From NCBI GenBank assembly GCA_024234615.1, contig JACKNY010000002.1, positions 682,001 through 746,000 of the forward strand: a stretch of DNA of 64,000 nucleotides, in the 5' to 3' direction. This stretch comes from Pseudomonadales bacterium (GTDB lineage: Bacteria > Pseudomonadota > Gammaproteobacteria > Pseudomonadales > IMCC2047). Every line of letters begins with the position of its first letter. Within the stretch, counting starts at the first letter, position 1. Positions 43,773-53,058 of the stretch are shown here, one piece after another. The translations under genes were made by a program, and so were the position numbers. The notes beneath the pieces were generated by a model. That model was given only the letters and a program-made list of their open reading frames with translations, ran no database searches and was not told the DNA's origin.

Positions 43773-44306
43773 ACGCACCTAGCTCTGGAAGTTGATCAAG
43801 ATGATGCGGTGCAACCGGTCCCCTTGAGCAAAGATGGCGATGCTCGGTGGGTTAAGAAGGCGGGTCGTTTTTATCTAGGCTATAAACTCCACGCCAGCAG
43901 TGATGAGGAAGGGTATATAGAGACGGTGCATGTGACGGCAGCCAATGCGCATGAGAGTCGGCACCTGGCACCGTTACTGGATGAGGCAACACCAGGCACA
44001 CAGGTATTGGCTGACAAGGGGTATGCCAGTGCGGCGAAGCGGGATGAGTTGGCTGATCGAGGATTAGGTGATGGGATTATGCATAAGGCGGTGAGAGGCA
44101 AGCCGCTCACGACGGCGCAACAACAAGCGAATCGAGCGATTAAAGCAAAACGCTGGGTGATTGAACAAAGCTTTGGCACCTTAAAGCGGCGCTTCCGGTT
44201 CTGCAAAGCCAACTATTTTGGGCGGGAAAAAGTGTTGGGGCAAAGTTATCTGAAAGCGATGTGCCTGAACTTACTCAAGGCCAGTAATAAGGTGTGTTAT
44301 GGCTGA
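43773..44306 (+). pseudogene. IS5-type transposase, 3' fragment
   Basis: About 177 codons of the C-terminal half of an IS4/IS5-superfamily DDE transposase: DARWVKKAGRFYLGYKLH near the start, VLADKGYASAAKRDEL with the second catalytic Asp, and WVIEQSFGTLKRRFRFCKANYFG with the catalytic Glu. The N-terminal half including the first Asp is absent; the frame fades into the TonB fragment near 43773. Ends at the TGA at 44304-44306. The right end of the element is probably within the following 50 bp but I could not define inverted repeats. Confidence 0.8.
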
Positions 44307-44607
44307 GGTTTTGCAGGTGAAATCCGTCCGGAATTCGGATATTCAACGGCACTGAGAGTGTTCCTGTACAAAATGGCTCGAAATTTGATGCTTTCATGGA
44401 AAAAGCGGGTATTTTTCGTTTATCGCAAAGGTCTCAGTTTACGAATTAAACGGAGCCAGTAAAAGAACGCCTATGAATTTTTTAATGAGTGGCGATAGTT
44501 GGTCAAAACTATCGCCACCAGTAATAACATCCAACCTGGCTACGAGAAATAATCATTGTAATTTATCTCAAAGCAATTGCGTCATACTGACTCACCCGTA
44601 AAAGTAA
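44307..44607. other. Gap of about 300 bp with no gene
   Basis: Between the transposase fragment and the end of the second DUF1329 gene. The first few dozen bases are probably the IS end. I found no open frame, hairpin or repeat that I could support in the rest. Confidence 0.5.
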
Positions 44608-45981
44608 CTAACGGTTAGCGTTCAACCAGGCTTCTGCCCGCGCCTTATGTTGAGGCAGGAGTGATCGTTTCTTATAAGCTGCCGTCATATCGTCCAGCTC
44701 TGCCTGCATCGCACCACTGGCGGCCTTCTGTAGAATTGACGGCTCCATAAACTGCGGGGACAGACAGTTGTGCCCATTGAAGTACTGATGAATATATGTC
44801 GCACGCTCCACCTGAAAGTCAATCGCCAGACTATTCATCTCACCGAGACCCGGTGCGCTGTTGCAGTCGCCTCGCCAATAGGGATAGAAACGCGTTTGCC
44901 ATATTTTCCAAAAATCACCCTTTTTATCATAGAATTCACCCTGGTAGTAAAAGGGGTAATCGGCATCCATGTACAACACCTTCTTGCTATAGGGGTGATA
45001 ATCCGGAGGCGTTCCCTCAATCACAAACACTTCGCGTGGTTGCCACTTGGTAGCGATCGGATTCCAGTGTGGTGCCTCATCGACATTAACAATGTTGTCA
45101 ATCTTACCCTTTTTCAGATAATTTCCATCTGGCGCATTGACCACCGCTAGAATATGGCGCTTCTCTACACACTTCCACGCCTTGTAGAAACCAGGGTAAC
45201 CTGTTACACCACCGCTGTCATCGTTGAGCAGGTCCATCTTGGGCTGCGGATCAACCCAGGACTTGCCTCCCGCCGTACGCCGTACGCGACGCAACGAGCG
45301 AACATAGACATAGCCATCATCCGCCGAGGCATCATTGTATTGACGTGTAAATACCCCGATACCGGCGATATCGTAGGGCTCGGTCAGCACCAACAGAAAG
45401 CGCAAATGCTCATTATCGCGTCCCGGCAATCTCTGCTCACCGCGAACACGGCCTTCCCAACGCATTACACCATTATGCGCCAGGAATCTGTCGATATTCC
45501 CGCGTTCCTTGTCCTGAATGAATACTTCGCCTGTAGCAATCCAGTCATCGCCGCGAACAGGGTTAGCCATATAGTTGTTATAGGCGAGCTTCCATCCACA
45601 GCTCTGATCTTCAACACTGACATCCTGATTCGGGAATGGTACGCCTGCAACATAGCCCTCCAGTTTATTGTCGGCACTCAAGCTTGTCTTGCCAACATTC
45701 GCCTGGGTAGCTTCAGCCAGTTTTGGGTCAAACTCCAATTCGTTACTGTGCTCAAGTTCTAGGGTCAGGCCATAGTCTCGCACCCACATCTCGGTCCGTT
45801 CCGTCAGCAGATCCTTGATCTTGTGTCCTTCAAAGGTATCCTCGTAAATATTGTCCAAATTCGCTTTGCTGATTACCGTGCCCTCCGGCAATTCCTTTGC
45901 CTGAGCGCCAAACGTCAGCGATGCTAGACAAACACCGAACCCCACATAAAATGCAGATTTTCTCATGGATTTAAATAGCAT
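44608..45981 (-). CDS. DUF1329 family envelope protein (second cassette)
   Basis: 457 aa with signal peptide MLFKSMRKSAFYVGFGVCLASLTFGAQA, split here as MLFKSMRKSAFY and VGFGVCLASLTFGAQA. Family segments: VAGVPFPNQDVSVEDQSCG near 110, YDIAGIGVFTRQYND near 195, VRSLRRVRRTAGGKSW near 218, and HPYSKKVLYMDADYPFYYQGEFYDK near 330. It is a diverged paralogue of 7255-8574, and the shared order with DUF1302, RND and YCF48 genes is the same. AGGGAG precedes the ATG. It contains more Cys residues than copy 1 (in DQSCGW, KCVEKR, GDCNSAP and HNCLSP), so disulfides are likely. Confidence 0.85.
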   Translation of the reverse strand: MLFKSMRKSAFYVGFGVCLASLTFGAQAKELPEGTVISKANLDNIYEDTFEGHKIKDLLTERTEMWVRDYGLTLELEHSNELEFDPKLAEATQANVGKTSLSADNKLEGYVAGVPFPNQDVSVEDQSCGWKLAYNNYMANPVRGDDWIATGEVFIQDKERGNIDRFLAHNGVMRWEGRVRGEQRLPGRDNEHLRFLLVLTEPYDIAGIGVFTRQYNDASADDGYVYVRSLRRVRRTAGGKSWVDPQPKMDLLNDDSGGVTGYPGFYKAWKCVEKRHILAVVNAPDGNYLKKGKIDNIVNVDEAPHWNPIATKWQPREVFVIEGTPPDYHPYSKKVLYMDADYPFYYQGEFYDKKGDFWKIWQTRFYPYWRGDCNSAPGLGEMNSLAIDFQVERATYIHQYFNGHNCLSPQFMEPSILQKAASGAMQAELDDMTAAYKKRSLLPQHKARAEAWLNANR

Positions 45982-45999
45982 GGTTAGCTCCCTTGTTCG

Positions 46000-47547
46000 T
46001 TAAAACTGGTAAGTGATTCGAAATAGAAACTGGTCGTCATCACGCAAGGCACCGAATACGCTTCCTGTGTCTGGTGGAAAACCTACGTTGATATCAGTTT
46101 TGTCCCCGCCGAAGGCCAGATCAGCTTCGACCTTGAAACGCCAATGCGCACCGTAATCATATTGCAACGACGGAATAAACATACCGCCACCCTCAGTCAA
46201 ATCGGCAAGAAACACAACGGTGAAGTTTAGCTTGTCACTCATGAATGGGTTGCTTAGGATCATAGTGGCAATCGTATTGTGCTTATCGAACACACCGCTG
46301 CCATCAAAGCGGACCAGACCATCGCTTTCGTCCACGCCGGGGATATACCAGTCGAACAGCTGCAACGACAGCAAACTGGCATTTGATGTGCCAATTAGAT
46401 TCTGAATACGCAAATTCGTATCAAGACCCACTACTAGATTCCAAGTGTCCTTCTCCACGAGTTGGAAAGGCTGGAGCGCGCCACCCAGTGCAGCAACCGG
46501 CATCAGGTTAGTTGTAGACATAGGCCGATCCGGTGTATAGGCTACCTCTAAACGATAAACAGCATCAATGGCGGGTATATAGCCAGATAAGCTACCGCCA
46601 ACGGTGTCCGTTTCCGGGAAAATAAATTGCAGCGGATTACCGTTAGCTGTTTCCGTAAAGTCGAGTGTTACCGTCGGGTCTGTATAGAAACCGCCCTGAC
46701 CATGATAGTAATTAAAGGCGTAGTTAATTTCCTCATTACCGATCACAGCGATGCCGGACCAGCGAAAGCCATAGTGAGCGTCATCAGTGTCCCCCTCGGA
46801 ATGACCGTAGTTATAAGTGGCAACGCCACCCTGTTCTTCACTGACAAAGTTAAAACCCTTGCTCGACGAGTTAGACCAACGGCCGCCGAATGCCGGAATG
46901 GAGTTACCAATCCACTCTTCTTTGTCCAGACCTGGACGCACTACGACCTGAAGCTGACCATCCCACTCGGGAACATTAAAGGTACCATTCAGCAGGATCA
47001 ACGGTTTGCGCACATCCTCATTCTCCGGCACCAAGAATTTGCGCCAACGTAGATCAAAACCATGGATTACATCGGTGGCGTGAAAGAAATCAGTCTCGCC
47101 CCATACCACTTGCTGACGGCCAATTCTCAATGCGAGGCGATTACTAACCTGCCAATCGAAAAACAGTTCACGAATGTCAGTCTCGTTATATTCGTCTTTG
47201 AAATCTGCATGATTGCCAGGAATTGTGGCGGTCAAATCTTCAAGTCGATCCTCATAGTCCGTAATAAATTCGTGGCTAAAGCGAAAACGACCCGTCCAGC
47301 GCAGCGGACCGGTGGGTCCAGTGATATCGAAAAAAAGTGACTGGCGATTCATCGATAGATCGTACTTGTCATCCTCTTGTGTCTCGCTGATATCCTCAAG
47401 GTTAAAACTCAGATACTGGCGCGCCCAACCTTGCAGCCGCCAACCATTGCCCAGTTCAATAGCAGCAAGTGCCGGCTGTGCCGCCAGACCGATCACCAAT
47501 GAGGCGGTCAGTGTGCAAATTGTGGGTCTCATACTCTTGATTTTCAT
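46000..47547 (-). CDS. DUF1302 family outer-membrane beta-barrel protein (second cassette)
   Basis: 515 aa from the ATG at 47547, chosen because GAGGGAG lies five bases upstream. Signal peptide ends around LAAQPALAAIE. Family core: WQVSNRLALRIGRQQVVWGETDFFHATDVIHGFDLRW, here noted as the RIGRQQVVWGETD segment near residue 150, matching IGRKQVVWGRTD in the first cassette. The barrel ends LFRITYQF with a terminal Phe. Shorter than copy 1 by about 150 residues, mainly in the N-terminal loops. It lies 18 bp before the DUF1329 gene. Confidence 0.85.
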   Translation of the reverse strand: MKIKSMRPTICTLTASLVIGLAAQPALAAIELGNGWRLQGWARQYLSFNLEDISETQEDDKYDLSMNRQSLFFDITGPTGPLRWTGRFRFSHEFITDYEDRLEDLTATIPGNHADFKDEYNETDIRELFFDWQVSNRLALRIGRQQVVWGETDFFHATDVIHGFDLRWRKFLVPENEDVRKPLILLNGTFNVPEWDGQLQVVVRPGLDKEEWIGNSIPAFGGRWSNSSSKGFNFVSEEQGGVATYNYGHSEGDTDDAHYGFRWSGIAVIGNEEINYAFNYYHGQGGFYTDPTVTLDFTETANGNPLQFIFPETDTVGGSLSGYIPAIDAVYRLEVAYTPDRPMSTTNLMPVAALGGALQPFQLVEKDTWNLVVGLDTNLRIQNLIGTSNASLLSLQLFDWYIPGVDESDGLVRFDGSGVFDKHNTIATMILSNPFMSDKLNFTVVFLADLTEGGGMFIPSLQYDYGAHWRFKVEADLAFGGDKTDINVGFPPDTGSVFGALRDDDQFLFRITYQF

Positions 47548-47763
47548 AATTACTCCCTCTGTTTTATTCCAGAACTGCAAAATGCCCATACCCTTGTTAT
47601 GATTATTGCTACTTTTTTATTCTGGTGCTCATTACCTTGCCCCTAACACAAGCATAATATAGCGCCCCTAGCACGATGCCAACCCATTTTAAGGGATGAC
47701 CCTTCACTAGTATCCCGACAACACAGTAATTTAGATAGTGAATTGCTCAGATCAATTCTGATC

Positions 47764-50091
47764 TTACTCTTTACCCATTATGAACCGTGGTCGAAACACA
47801 TAAATCATAGAAGGTATAACAAATAATGCCGATATTGCCGAAACTGTCATCCAGAGCGCGATTAGCAGCCCCATCTCCGCCTGGAACCTGAGTGAGGAGA
47901 AAAAATACCAAAGTACTACAGCGGCAATCATAGTCAGTGCAGTCACGATCACCCCCCGTCCGGCACTTGCCATCGCAAACCTGATACTGTCGGCCAGATC
48001 AGAGGTACGCGCAAACTGCTCCTTGATACGGTCGACTATATAGAAACCGTAATCGACACCAAGACCAATACCCAGTGCCGCTACGGGTAAGGTATTTACA
48101 TTCAGGCCGATGTCATTGAGGCTCATATAACTGAATGTGATAGTATTTGACAACACAACCGTTGGCAAAAAAAACAGACCCGCCTGTGTGGAGCGATAGG
48201 CGAACGCACACATCACAAAGAGTATTAACAGCGCCAATGCGATGGACTGTAACTGGCTGGAGAAAATCACCTCATTCACGGCTGCTAGCAAACCAATTAG
48301 TCCACCCGCCAATCGAAACTCGGTGCCTTCAATGGGGTTTTCTTTCTGATAGTCGCGAATCGCCTGAAATGCCGTGCGTATGGTATCGCCCTTGTGGTCG
48401 CGGAATACCATCTGTACCGCACCGTTGCGATATTTGCGATCTACAAACCGGTCGATATCACCTGGGTCCGAACCCGCCATGGCGATATACAGAAATTCTG
48501 CATTAGCAGTCTGGTCATAGCCCGTTCGAAAATAACGGGGATTGCCCTCGTGAAGCAACATATTTACCGGTCGAATGACATCCGCAACCGACTCCGTACC
48601 CCCAACTTCCGGCTGCGCTTCGATATACTGCTGAAACCGTGAGATATTCTCCAGCACGCGGGGCTGTTTGAGGATATCATTCTCCTGTCCCTCCACCACC
48701 AGAAACATCCGGTCGGTACCGGGGAAATGCTCGTTGATAGACGCATTGTCACGATTATAATCAGACTCTGGCCACAGGATAGGCGATCCCGGCTTCGAAT
48801 CACCAATATGAATTCCGGTAGCAAAAAAACCGGAAATAACCAGTACCACGACAGCCAGCAACAAAACTCCGACAGCCTGATACCGGTGAGTAGCCACTGC
48901 GGTACACCGGGCCAACAGCCAGTTCATACCAGTGTCCGCACCGATATTAACCAACCGGTGTTCATGGTGTGATTTAGACCATGACAGAATGACGGGAATC
49001 ATAATAATGGTGCAGATGACCATACCACCCAGCCATAAAGTACCAATCATCGCAGCCTTCTGTAACAGCGGTATTGGTGTTAGCGCAACTACGGCCATGG
49101 CACCGGCATCCGTAGCAAGTCCCAGCAAGCCTGGTCGAAACAGCTTGGCCAAGGTCGAGCTTGCCGCCTGCCGCGAATTATGTGTTCCTGTTTCCCGCTC
49201 TTTATCAAAAGCGAGGTTGAGTTGCACCGAGTGTGAAATCGCTCGAGCCGAGATCAAAAAAGTAATAACTATACCCAACGGGTCAAGGTTGATGCCGAAC
49301 AAATGAACGATACCCAGAGCCCAAACACCAGAGATGGCCGCCGAAGCCAAAGGCAATAACGTGCCGCGTACCGTCCCCTTGGCGGCCAACAAGATCAGGG
49401 CAATCACCGCTGTTATGATATACACAATTTGCAAGGTTTCAGGGAGCTTGTTAATAACCTCTCCGACCAGTATCGGCTGACCAACGACCTTCAACTCCAC
49501 ACCCGGGATATTCACTTCATTCAAAAGGTTCTGTATTTGCGGAGCAACTTTATTGTAGTCCACCAAGCGATCAATAAAGTCCACTGTCACCAGCGCGGCA
49601 CTTAGGTCCCGTGAAACATAATTGCCATAAACCACCGGGTTGGCAATTACGTGTTGACGCAGCTGATCGATCTCTTGTTGTGTTTCCGGCAGGTCCGGCC
49701 ACATCAGCGGCTCGGCAACAAAGCCCTCGGTAGAAGCGTCAACATATTTAAGTTTTTTCGATGCCAGCGAGATAATTTGAAATTGATTGACGCCATCAAT
49801 GTACTGGAGACCTTTTTGCAAGTTGCCAACAACCTTTAGCACAGGTTTGCTAAATATGGTGCCCTCATCAACCTTGACCATAATAGTAACGAGGTTAGCG
49901 CCGCCAAAATTCTCCTTATACTCTTCATTTATCTGTATATACGGGTGATTGGCCGGTTGCAGGTCAGTAAATATTGTCTTGACATTAATTTGGGCCGCAA
50001 ACCAGCCAAATACCAGTGTCAATAAAACAATTATAGCTAATACAGGTGTACGCCAGTTTAAAAGAAACTGGGCAAAGTTAGGTAAATTCAT
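47764..50091 (-). CDS. RND/MmpL-family transporter (second cassette)
   Basis: 775 aa. Membrane segment near 15-32, periplasmic loop with TDLQPANHPYIQINEEY and FGGANLVTIMVKVDEGTIF, then membrane blocks at about 215-400 and 610-765 with GIGLGVDYGFYIVDRI. The loop motifs line up with the first-cassette transporter (HPYIKL, FGGANN, VDEGTIF), so the two are paralogues of common descent. It overlaps the upstream YCF48 gene as ATGA. Likely inner-membrane partner for the DUF1302 barrel; substrate unknown. Confidence 0.88.
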   Translation of the reverse strand: MNLPNFAQFLLNWRTPVLAIIVLLTLVFGWFAAQINVKTIFTDLQPANHPYIQINEEYKENFGGANLVTIMVKVDEGTIFSKPVLKVVGNLQKGLQYIDGVNQFQIISLASKKLKYVDASTEGFVAEPLMWPDLPETQQEIDQLRQHVIANPVVYGNYVSRDLSAALVTVDFIDRLVDYNKVAPQIQNLLNEVNIPGVELKVVGQPILVGEVINKLPETLQIVYIITAVIALILLAAKGTVRGTLLPLASAAISGVWALGIVHLFGINLDPLGIVITFLISARAISHSVQLNLAFDKERETGTHNSRQAASSTLAKLFRPGLLGLATDAGAMAVVALTPIPLLQKAAMIGTLWLGGMVICTIIMIPVILSWSKSHHEHRLVNIGADTGMNWLLARCTAVATHRYQAVGVLLLAVVVLVISGFFATGIHIGDSKPGSPILWPESDYNRDNASINEHFPGTDRMFLVVEGQENDILKQPRVLENISRFQQYIEAQPEVGGTESVADVIRPVNMLLHEGNPRYFRTGYDQTANAEFLYIAMAGSDPGDIDRFVDRKYRNGAVQMVFRDHKGDTIRTAFQAIRDYQKENPIEGTEFRLAGGLIGLLAAVNEVIFSSQLQSIALALLILFVMCAFAYRSTQAGLFFLPTVVLSNTITFSYMSLNDIGLNVNTLPVAALGIGLGVDYGFYIVDRIKEQFARTSDLADSIRFAMASAGRGVIVTALTMIAAVVLWYFFSSLRFQAEMGLLIALWMTVSAISALFVIPSMIYVFRPRFIMGKE

Positions 50092-51095
50092 GGTTGATCC
50101 TGCTGAAATAGATGCCAGTCGCGCTTTTTCAGCACTCCCAGATTAGCCCCGCTAATATAAAGTGTTTCCGGTTCCGAAACGGCTAACTTCGTGTACCAGC
50201 TGAAGTTGTTTTTAGCTAGCTGGAAAAAGTCCCAGTCAGTACCATCGTAACCAGCCCGTCCAACCATACCTGCGTTTCCTACGACGGCGTAATCCTGACC
50301 CGTCCAGTCTACATCGAACAGGTGCTCCTCGTGCCCGGTTGATACCATCTGCCAGGATACACCCGCATCATTGCTATGCGCGACAGTTCCAGATAAACCC
50401 ACCACAACGGCACGGTACTTGTCGGCAAACGCCATAGACATCAGGCTAATTTCCGTGTCAATCTGCACATCTTCCCAGGTTTCACCACCATCTTGCGAGC
50501 GCCGAATCTGGCCGAACTCACCGACAATCCATACCGTGCCATCCGGCGCCACGGTTAGATCATTCCAGGCTACATCGACCTGAGGGTGCACCATCGTCCA
50601 TGTTTGTCCATTATCCAGGCTCCGCAGTACGGTCCCGAAAGTGCCTGTAATCCACCAGCGATTGGTATCCGATTCCACATATGCCTGTAACAACTGGTCA
50701 CCGAACTCGCGGGTCGGCACACCTACTTCAGTCCATGTCTGCCCCGCATCGTCGGTAACCAGTACTGTACCCTGATCGCCAACAACCAGTGCTGTAGTCT
50801 TATTAAGGGCGGCAATATCCTGCAGGTTCTTTTGGCTCGGCGACTTCTGAATAACCCAGACTTTACCGGCATCTTCGGAACGGATGATACGTCCTCCCGT
50901 ACCAACGGCCCAGACGACTTGTCGGTCATCTTTGGGAACCACGACGCTGTAGAAATTATTGCGATAACCGAATAAAGCTGGCTCAACACTCGCTACATCT
51001 GTTTGCGGTTTAACGTAAAATGCTACCCAAAGCAGGCCGCCTACAACGAGTACAGATACCAGTATCTCAAGACTGTAAATAATGCGCCGCTTCAT
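50088..51095 (-). CDS. YCF48-like beta-propeller protein with membrane anchor (second cassette)
   Basis: 335 aa if started at the ATG at 51095 (MKRRIIYSLEILVSVLVVGG); an ATG at 51149 would add 18 residues, and neither has a strong ribosome-binding site. The charged start followed by one hydrophobic segment (about 7-28) gives a signal anchor rather than the lipobox seen in copy 1. Propeller turns: SEDAGKVW, TDDAGQTW, SLDNGQTW, SQDGGETW, SNDAGVSW. First gene of the second cassette, overlapping the transporter gene. Confidence 0.82.
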   Translation of the reverse strand: MKRRIIYSLEILVSVLVVGGLLWVAFYVKPQTDVASVEPALFGYRNNFYSVVVPKDDRQVVWAVGTGGRIIRSEDAGKVWVIQKSPSQKNLQDIAALNKTTALVVGDQGTVLVTDDAGQTWTEVGVPTREFGDQLLQAYVESDTNRWWITGTFGTVLRSLDNGQTWTMVHPQVDVAWNDLTVAPDGTVWIVGEFGQIRRSQDGGETWEDVQIDTEISLMSMAFADKYRAVVVGLSGTVAHSNDAGVSWQMVSTGHEEHLFDVDWTGQDYAVVGNAGMVGRAGYDGTDWDFFQLAKNNFSWYTKLAVSEPETLYISGANLGVLKKRDWHLFQQDQP

Positions 51096-51385
51096 CGAAT
51101 TACCATCATATAAGTGACCCTGAAAATCATCATTAACATTAAAATTCAACCGGAAATGTTTTGCTAGCCTCAGCTACGATTTGCTCGTACTGCTTAAACC
51201 TGACTACAGGAGATAAGGCCAACAAGTTCAATTACTTTCATCGAATCGTCACCTTAAATCAATTCACGATATGTTATTCCATAACCGTTCATAAAGCAAT
51301 CCTTTCAGACTCGATCAGACACTAACTTGACCCGTTTACACACTTAAAAACTGACTGATTTTTTAACAGAAATTGATAACAAAAT

Positions 51386-51470
51386 CTATCTATCAACATC
51401 AATCAGAATTTTACCAGCCACCCTGCTCTGGCGGATTAATTTGTGTGCATCAAACCTAGAGACAAAGAAA
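51386..51470 (-). pseudogene. Scrap of a medium-chain dehydrogenase C-terminus
   Basis: In the 430 bp gap 51150-51579 a short minus-strand frame ends FDAHKLIRQSRVAGKILI, which resembles the last helix and strand of quinone-oxidoreductase-type MDR proteins (usually AHRLMxSxxxxGKIVL). Nothing upstream continues it. A related scrap is at 52449. The rest of the gap, the leader of the second cassette, shows no gene. Confidence 0.4.
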
Positions 51471-51579
51471 TCGTGCAATCATCATCCACAGCATACATAA
51501 TTTTTCTACACCCCTGTACTGGGATGAAACCGCAGCAACTGGGCAATTTTAAGATCATCTTTCACATATAATATAACGA

Positions 51580-52221
51580 CTATTTAATTGCCATCCCGGC
51601 AATCTGCGGTACAATCAGCGGCGGCATTTTTTTCGATGTAAAGCTCTCGACCTCAATCTGGCTAAACCCCGCTGCTTTAAGGAATGAGCCAGTTTCACGA
51701 TTAGTATGACAGCCTTCAAATAACCACCGCCAGGGCCGATCTAACAGATCCTGCCACTTGCGCAGCGTAGTACCGCGCGCTGCCCCAACATGTTCAATAA
51801 AAAAGAAACGGCCACCTGGTTTAAGCACCCGGTGCACTTCTGAGATCACCCGCGCGGGATCCGGTACCGTACAGAGCACTAACGTACAAACCACAGCATC
51901 GACCGAATTATCTTCAAACTCCAGATCCTCGGCACTACGCGCACGTAACTCATAATCGAGAGCGTGAGCCTGTACTGCTTCCAGCAGGCGCGGGTGCATA
52001 TAGGGATTAGGTTCATACACCACCAGTTTGATACCCGGAGGGTAATAGCGAAAATTATTGCCGTTGCCCGCGCCGATTTCCACCACTGTGCCGCAAAACT
52101 CACTGAGTTCAGCTTCCTTTCTAGCACCAACTTCCCTATGGAAATCGTCCTCAAACTTTGCCATCATCCAGGCATTAAAGCGGCCACGTAGCGGATTAGG
52201 TTTCGGAATTGAGCTTGTCAT
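51580..52221 (-). CDS. Class I SAM-dependent methyltransferase
   Basis: 213 aa. SAM-binding motif I is VVEIGAGNGNNFRYY near residue 47, an acidic end of strand two is YEPNPYM, and the methyltransferase-11 block ARSAEDLEFEDNSVDAVVCTLVLCTVPDP follows, here noted as DLEFEDNSVDAVV near 103, then VHRVLKPGGRFFFIEHVG near 130. The last part (GCHTNRETGSFLKAAGFSQIEVESF) resembles UbiE/phospholipid N-methyltransferase relatives such as METTL7. The target could be a lipid or thiol; not determinable. It stands alone between the second cassette and decayed DNA. TTTTTTCTCC complement gives a GGAGAAAAAA leader before the ATG. Confidence 0.85.
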   Translation of the reverse strand: MTSSIPKPNPLRGRFNAWMMAKFEDDFHREVGARKEAELSEFCGTVVEIGAGNGNNFRYYPPGIKLVVYEPNPYMHPRLLEAVQAHALDYELRARSAEDLEFEDNSVDAVVCTLVLCTVPDPARVISEVHRVLKPGGRFFFIEHVGAARGTTLRKWQDLLDRPWRWLFEGCHTNRETGSFLKAAGFSQIEVESFTSKKMPPLIVPQIAGMAIK

Positions 52222-52306
52222 TTTTTCTCCGATTATTTTTCTCGGTAAGTAGTTGCAATAATGTGCACATTATCTATTTGTGTTCAATGAAACTACCTGG
52301 CAACGT

Positions 52307-52430
52307 ATTACTAACACTTATGCCTTGCAAGTTGAGCGCTAATCAAGGTTATTGCAATTTGTGTTTGCTTAATAATTATCCAAACAGGGGTATTATTTAT
52401 TAACGCTGATTATTTTCGATTACTAACACT
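52307..52430. repeat. 12 bp direct repeats upstream of the methyltransferase gene
   Basis: ATTACTAACACT occurs at 52307-52318 and again at 52419-52430, with TTACTAA a third time at 52446-52452. ATTACTAA is also the half-site of the palindromic elements at 7004 and 14447. The 52222-52448 region has no other feature that I can support. Confidence 0.4.
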
Positions 52431-52448
52431 ACGTGGAGCGCCTTGTTA

Positions 52449-52583
52449 CTAATTTGCCGTGACTACCACCTTGCCCATGATTTCTCTGGCTTCCATCAAG
52501 CGATGTGCTTCGGCCAGCTCTTCAAATGGGATGCTGGTACCAACAAGCGGTTTGAAACGATCTGCATTTAACCGTTTAACTGT
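52449..52583 (-). pseudogene. C-terminal fragment of an MDR-type quinone oxidoreductase
   Basis: About 44 codons reading RFKPLVGTSIPFEELAEAHR and then LMEAREIMGKVVVTAN before a TAG stop at 52449-52451. This is the standard end of zinc-less alcohol dehydrogenase/quinone oxidoreductases. The N-terminal 280 or so residues are gone; upstream sequence switches to transposon remnant near 52585. Confidence 0.75.
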
Positions 52584-52585
52584 TT

Positions 52586-53046
52586 ATCCGCAGTGAGTAC
52601 AAAGAGAATAAACGCTCTGTTGGCCATTCACAAACAAACACTAATCTGGCTTTCGGTCCCTTTCTTGTCTTTTTGTAGTTACTCCGGGTAAAGTTCGAGC
52701 TAATTTTCACCGACTTTGACTTGAACAAGACAGCATAGACGGCGGACTCACAAACGGGGTTCCACCAAGCTCGCAGTATATAATCGAACAGCCTCATCAC
52801 TAATGACGTGCGTTCTAGCGGTAGTTCGTATGGCTGAATACCGGTTTTCAAGGCTTCCTTCTATTTCAAATGTTTTAAAATATGTGCAATCACATCCGGA
52901 TCTTCAATACTGGCAATTACCTTGACCTTTCCACCGCAACGCTCACAGGTTTCGATGTCGATATTGAAAACTCGTTTCAGTCTCTGCATCCACGTCATTA
53001 CCCGATGCCGCTCTTCAGGGGGCTTCTCCAAAGCTTCCGCCACTCA
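52586..53046 (-). pseudogene. IS91-family transposase, C-terminal remnant with an in-frame stop
   Basis: Minus-strand frame 53043 to 52864 ends MTWMQRLKRVFNIDIETCER, CGGKVKVIASIEDP and HILKHLK, a signature I know from IS91-type transposases, with a CxxC pair. A TAG at 52861-52863 interrupts it; the same frame continues KEALKTG, ELPLERTSLVMRLFD, where IS91 proteins usually have their last LP-x-R-x-P-x-LFD block. The N-terminal two thirds are missing. It directly abuts the end of the MBL-fold gene at 53059. Confidence 0.75.
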
Positions 53047-53058
53047 GCCAGTTTGGCC

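Noticed and set aside
45154..45762. 202-codon plus-strand open frame inside the second DUF1329 gene
   Set aside because: Antisense shadow of a well-supported exported protein; no ribosome-binding site or family features.
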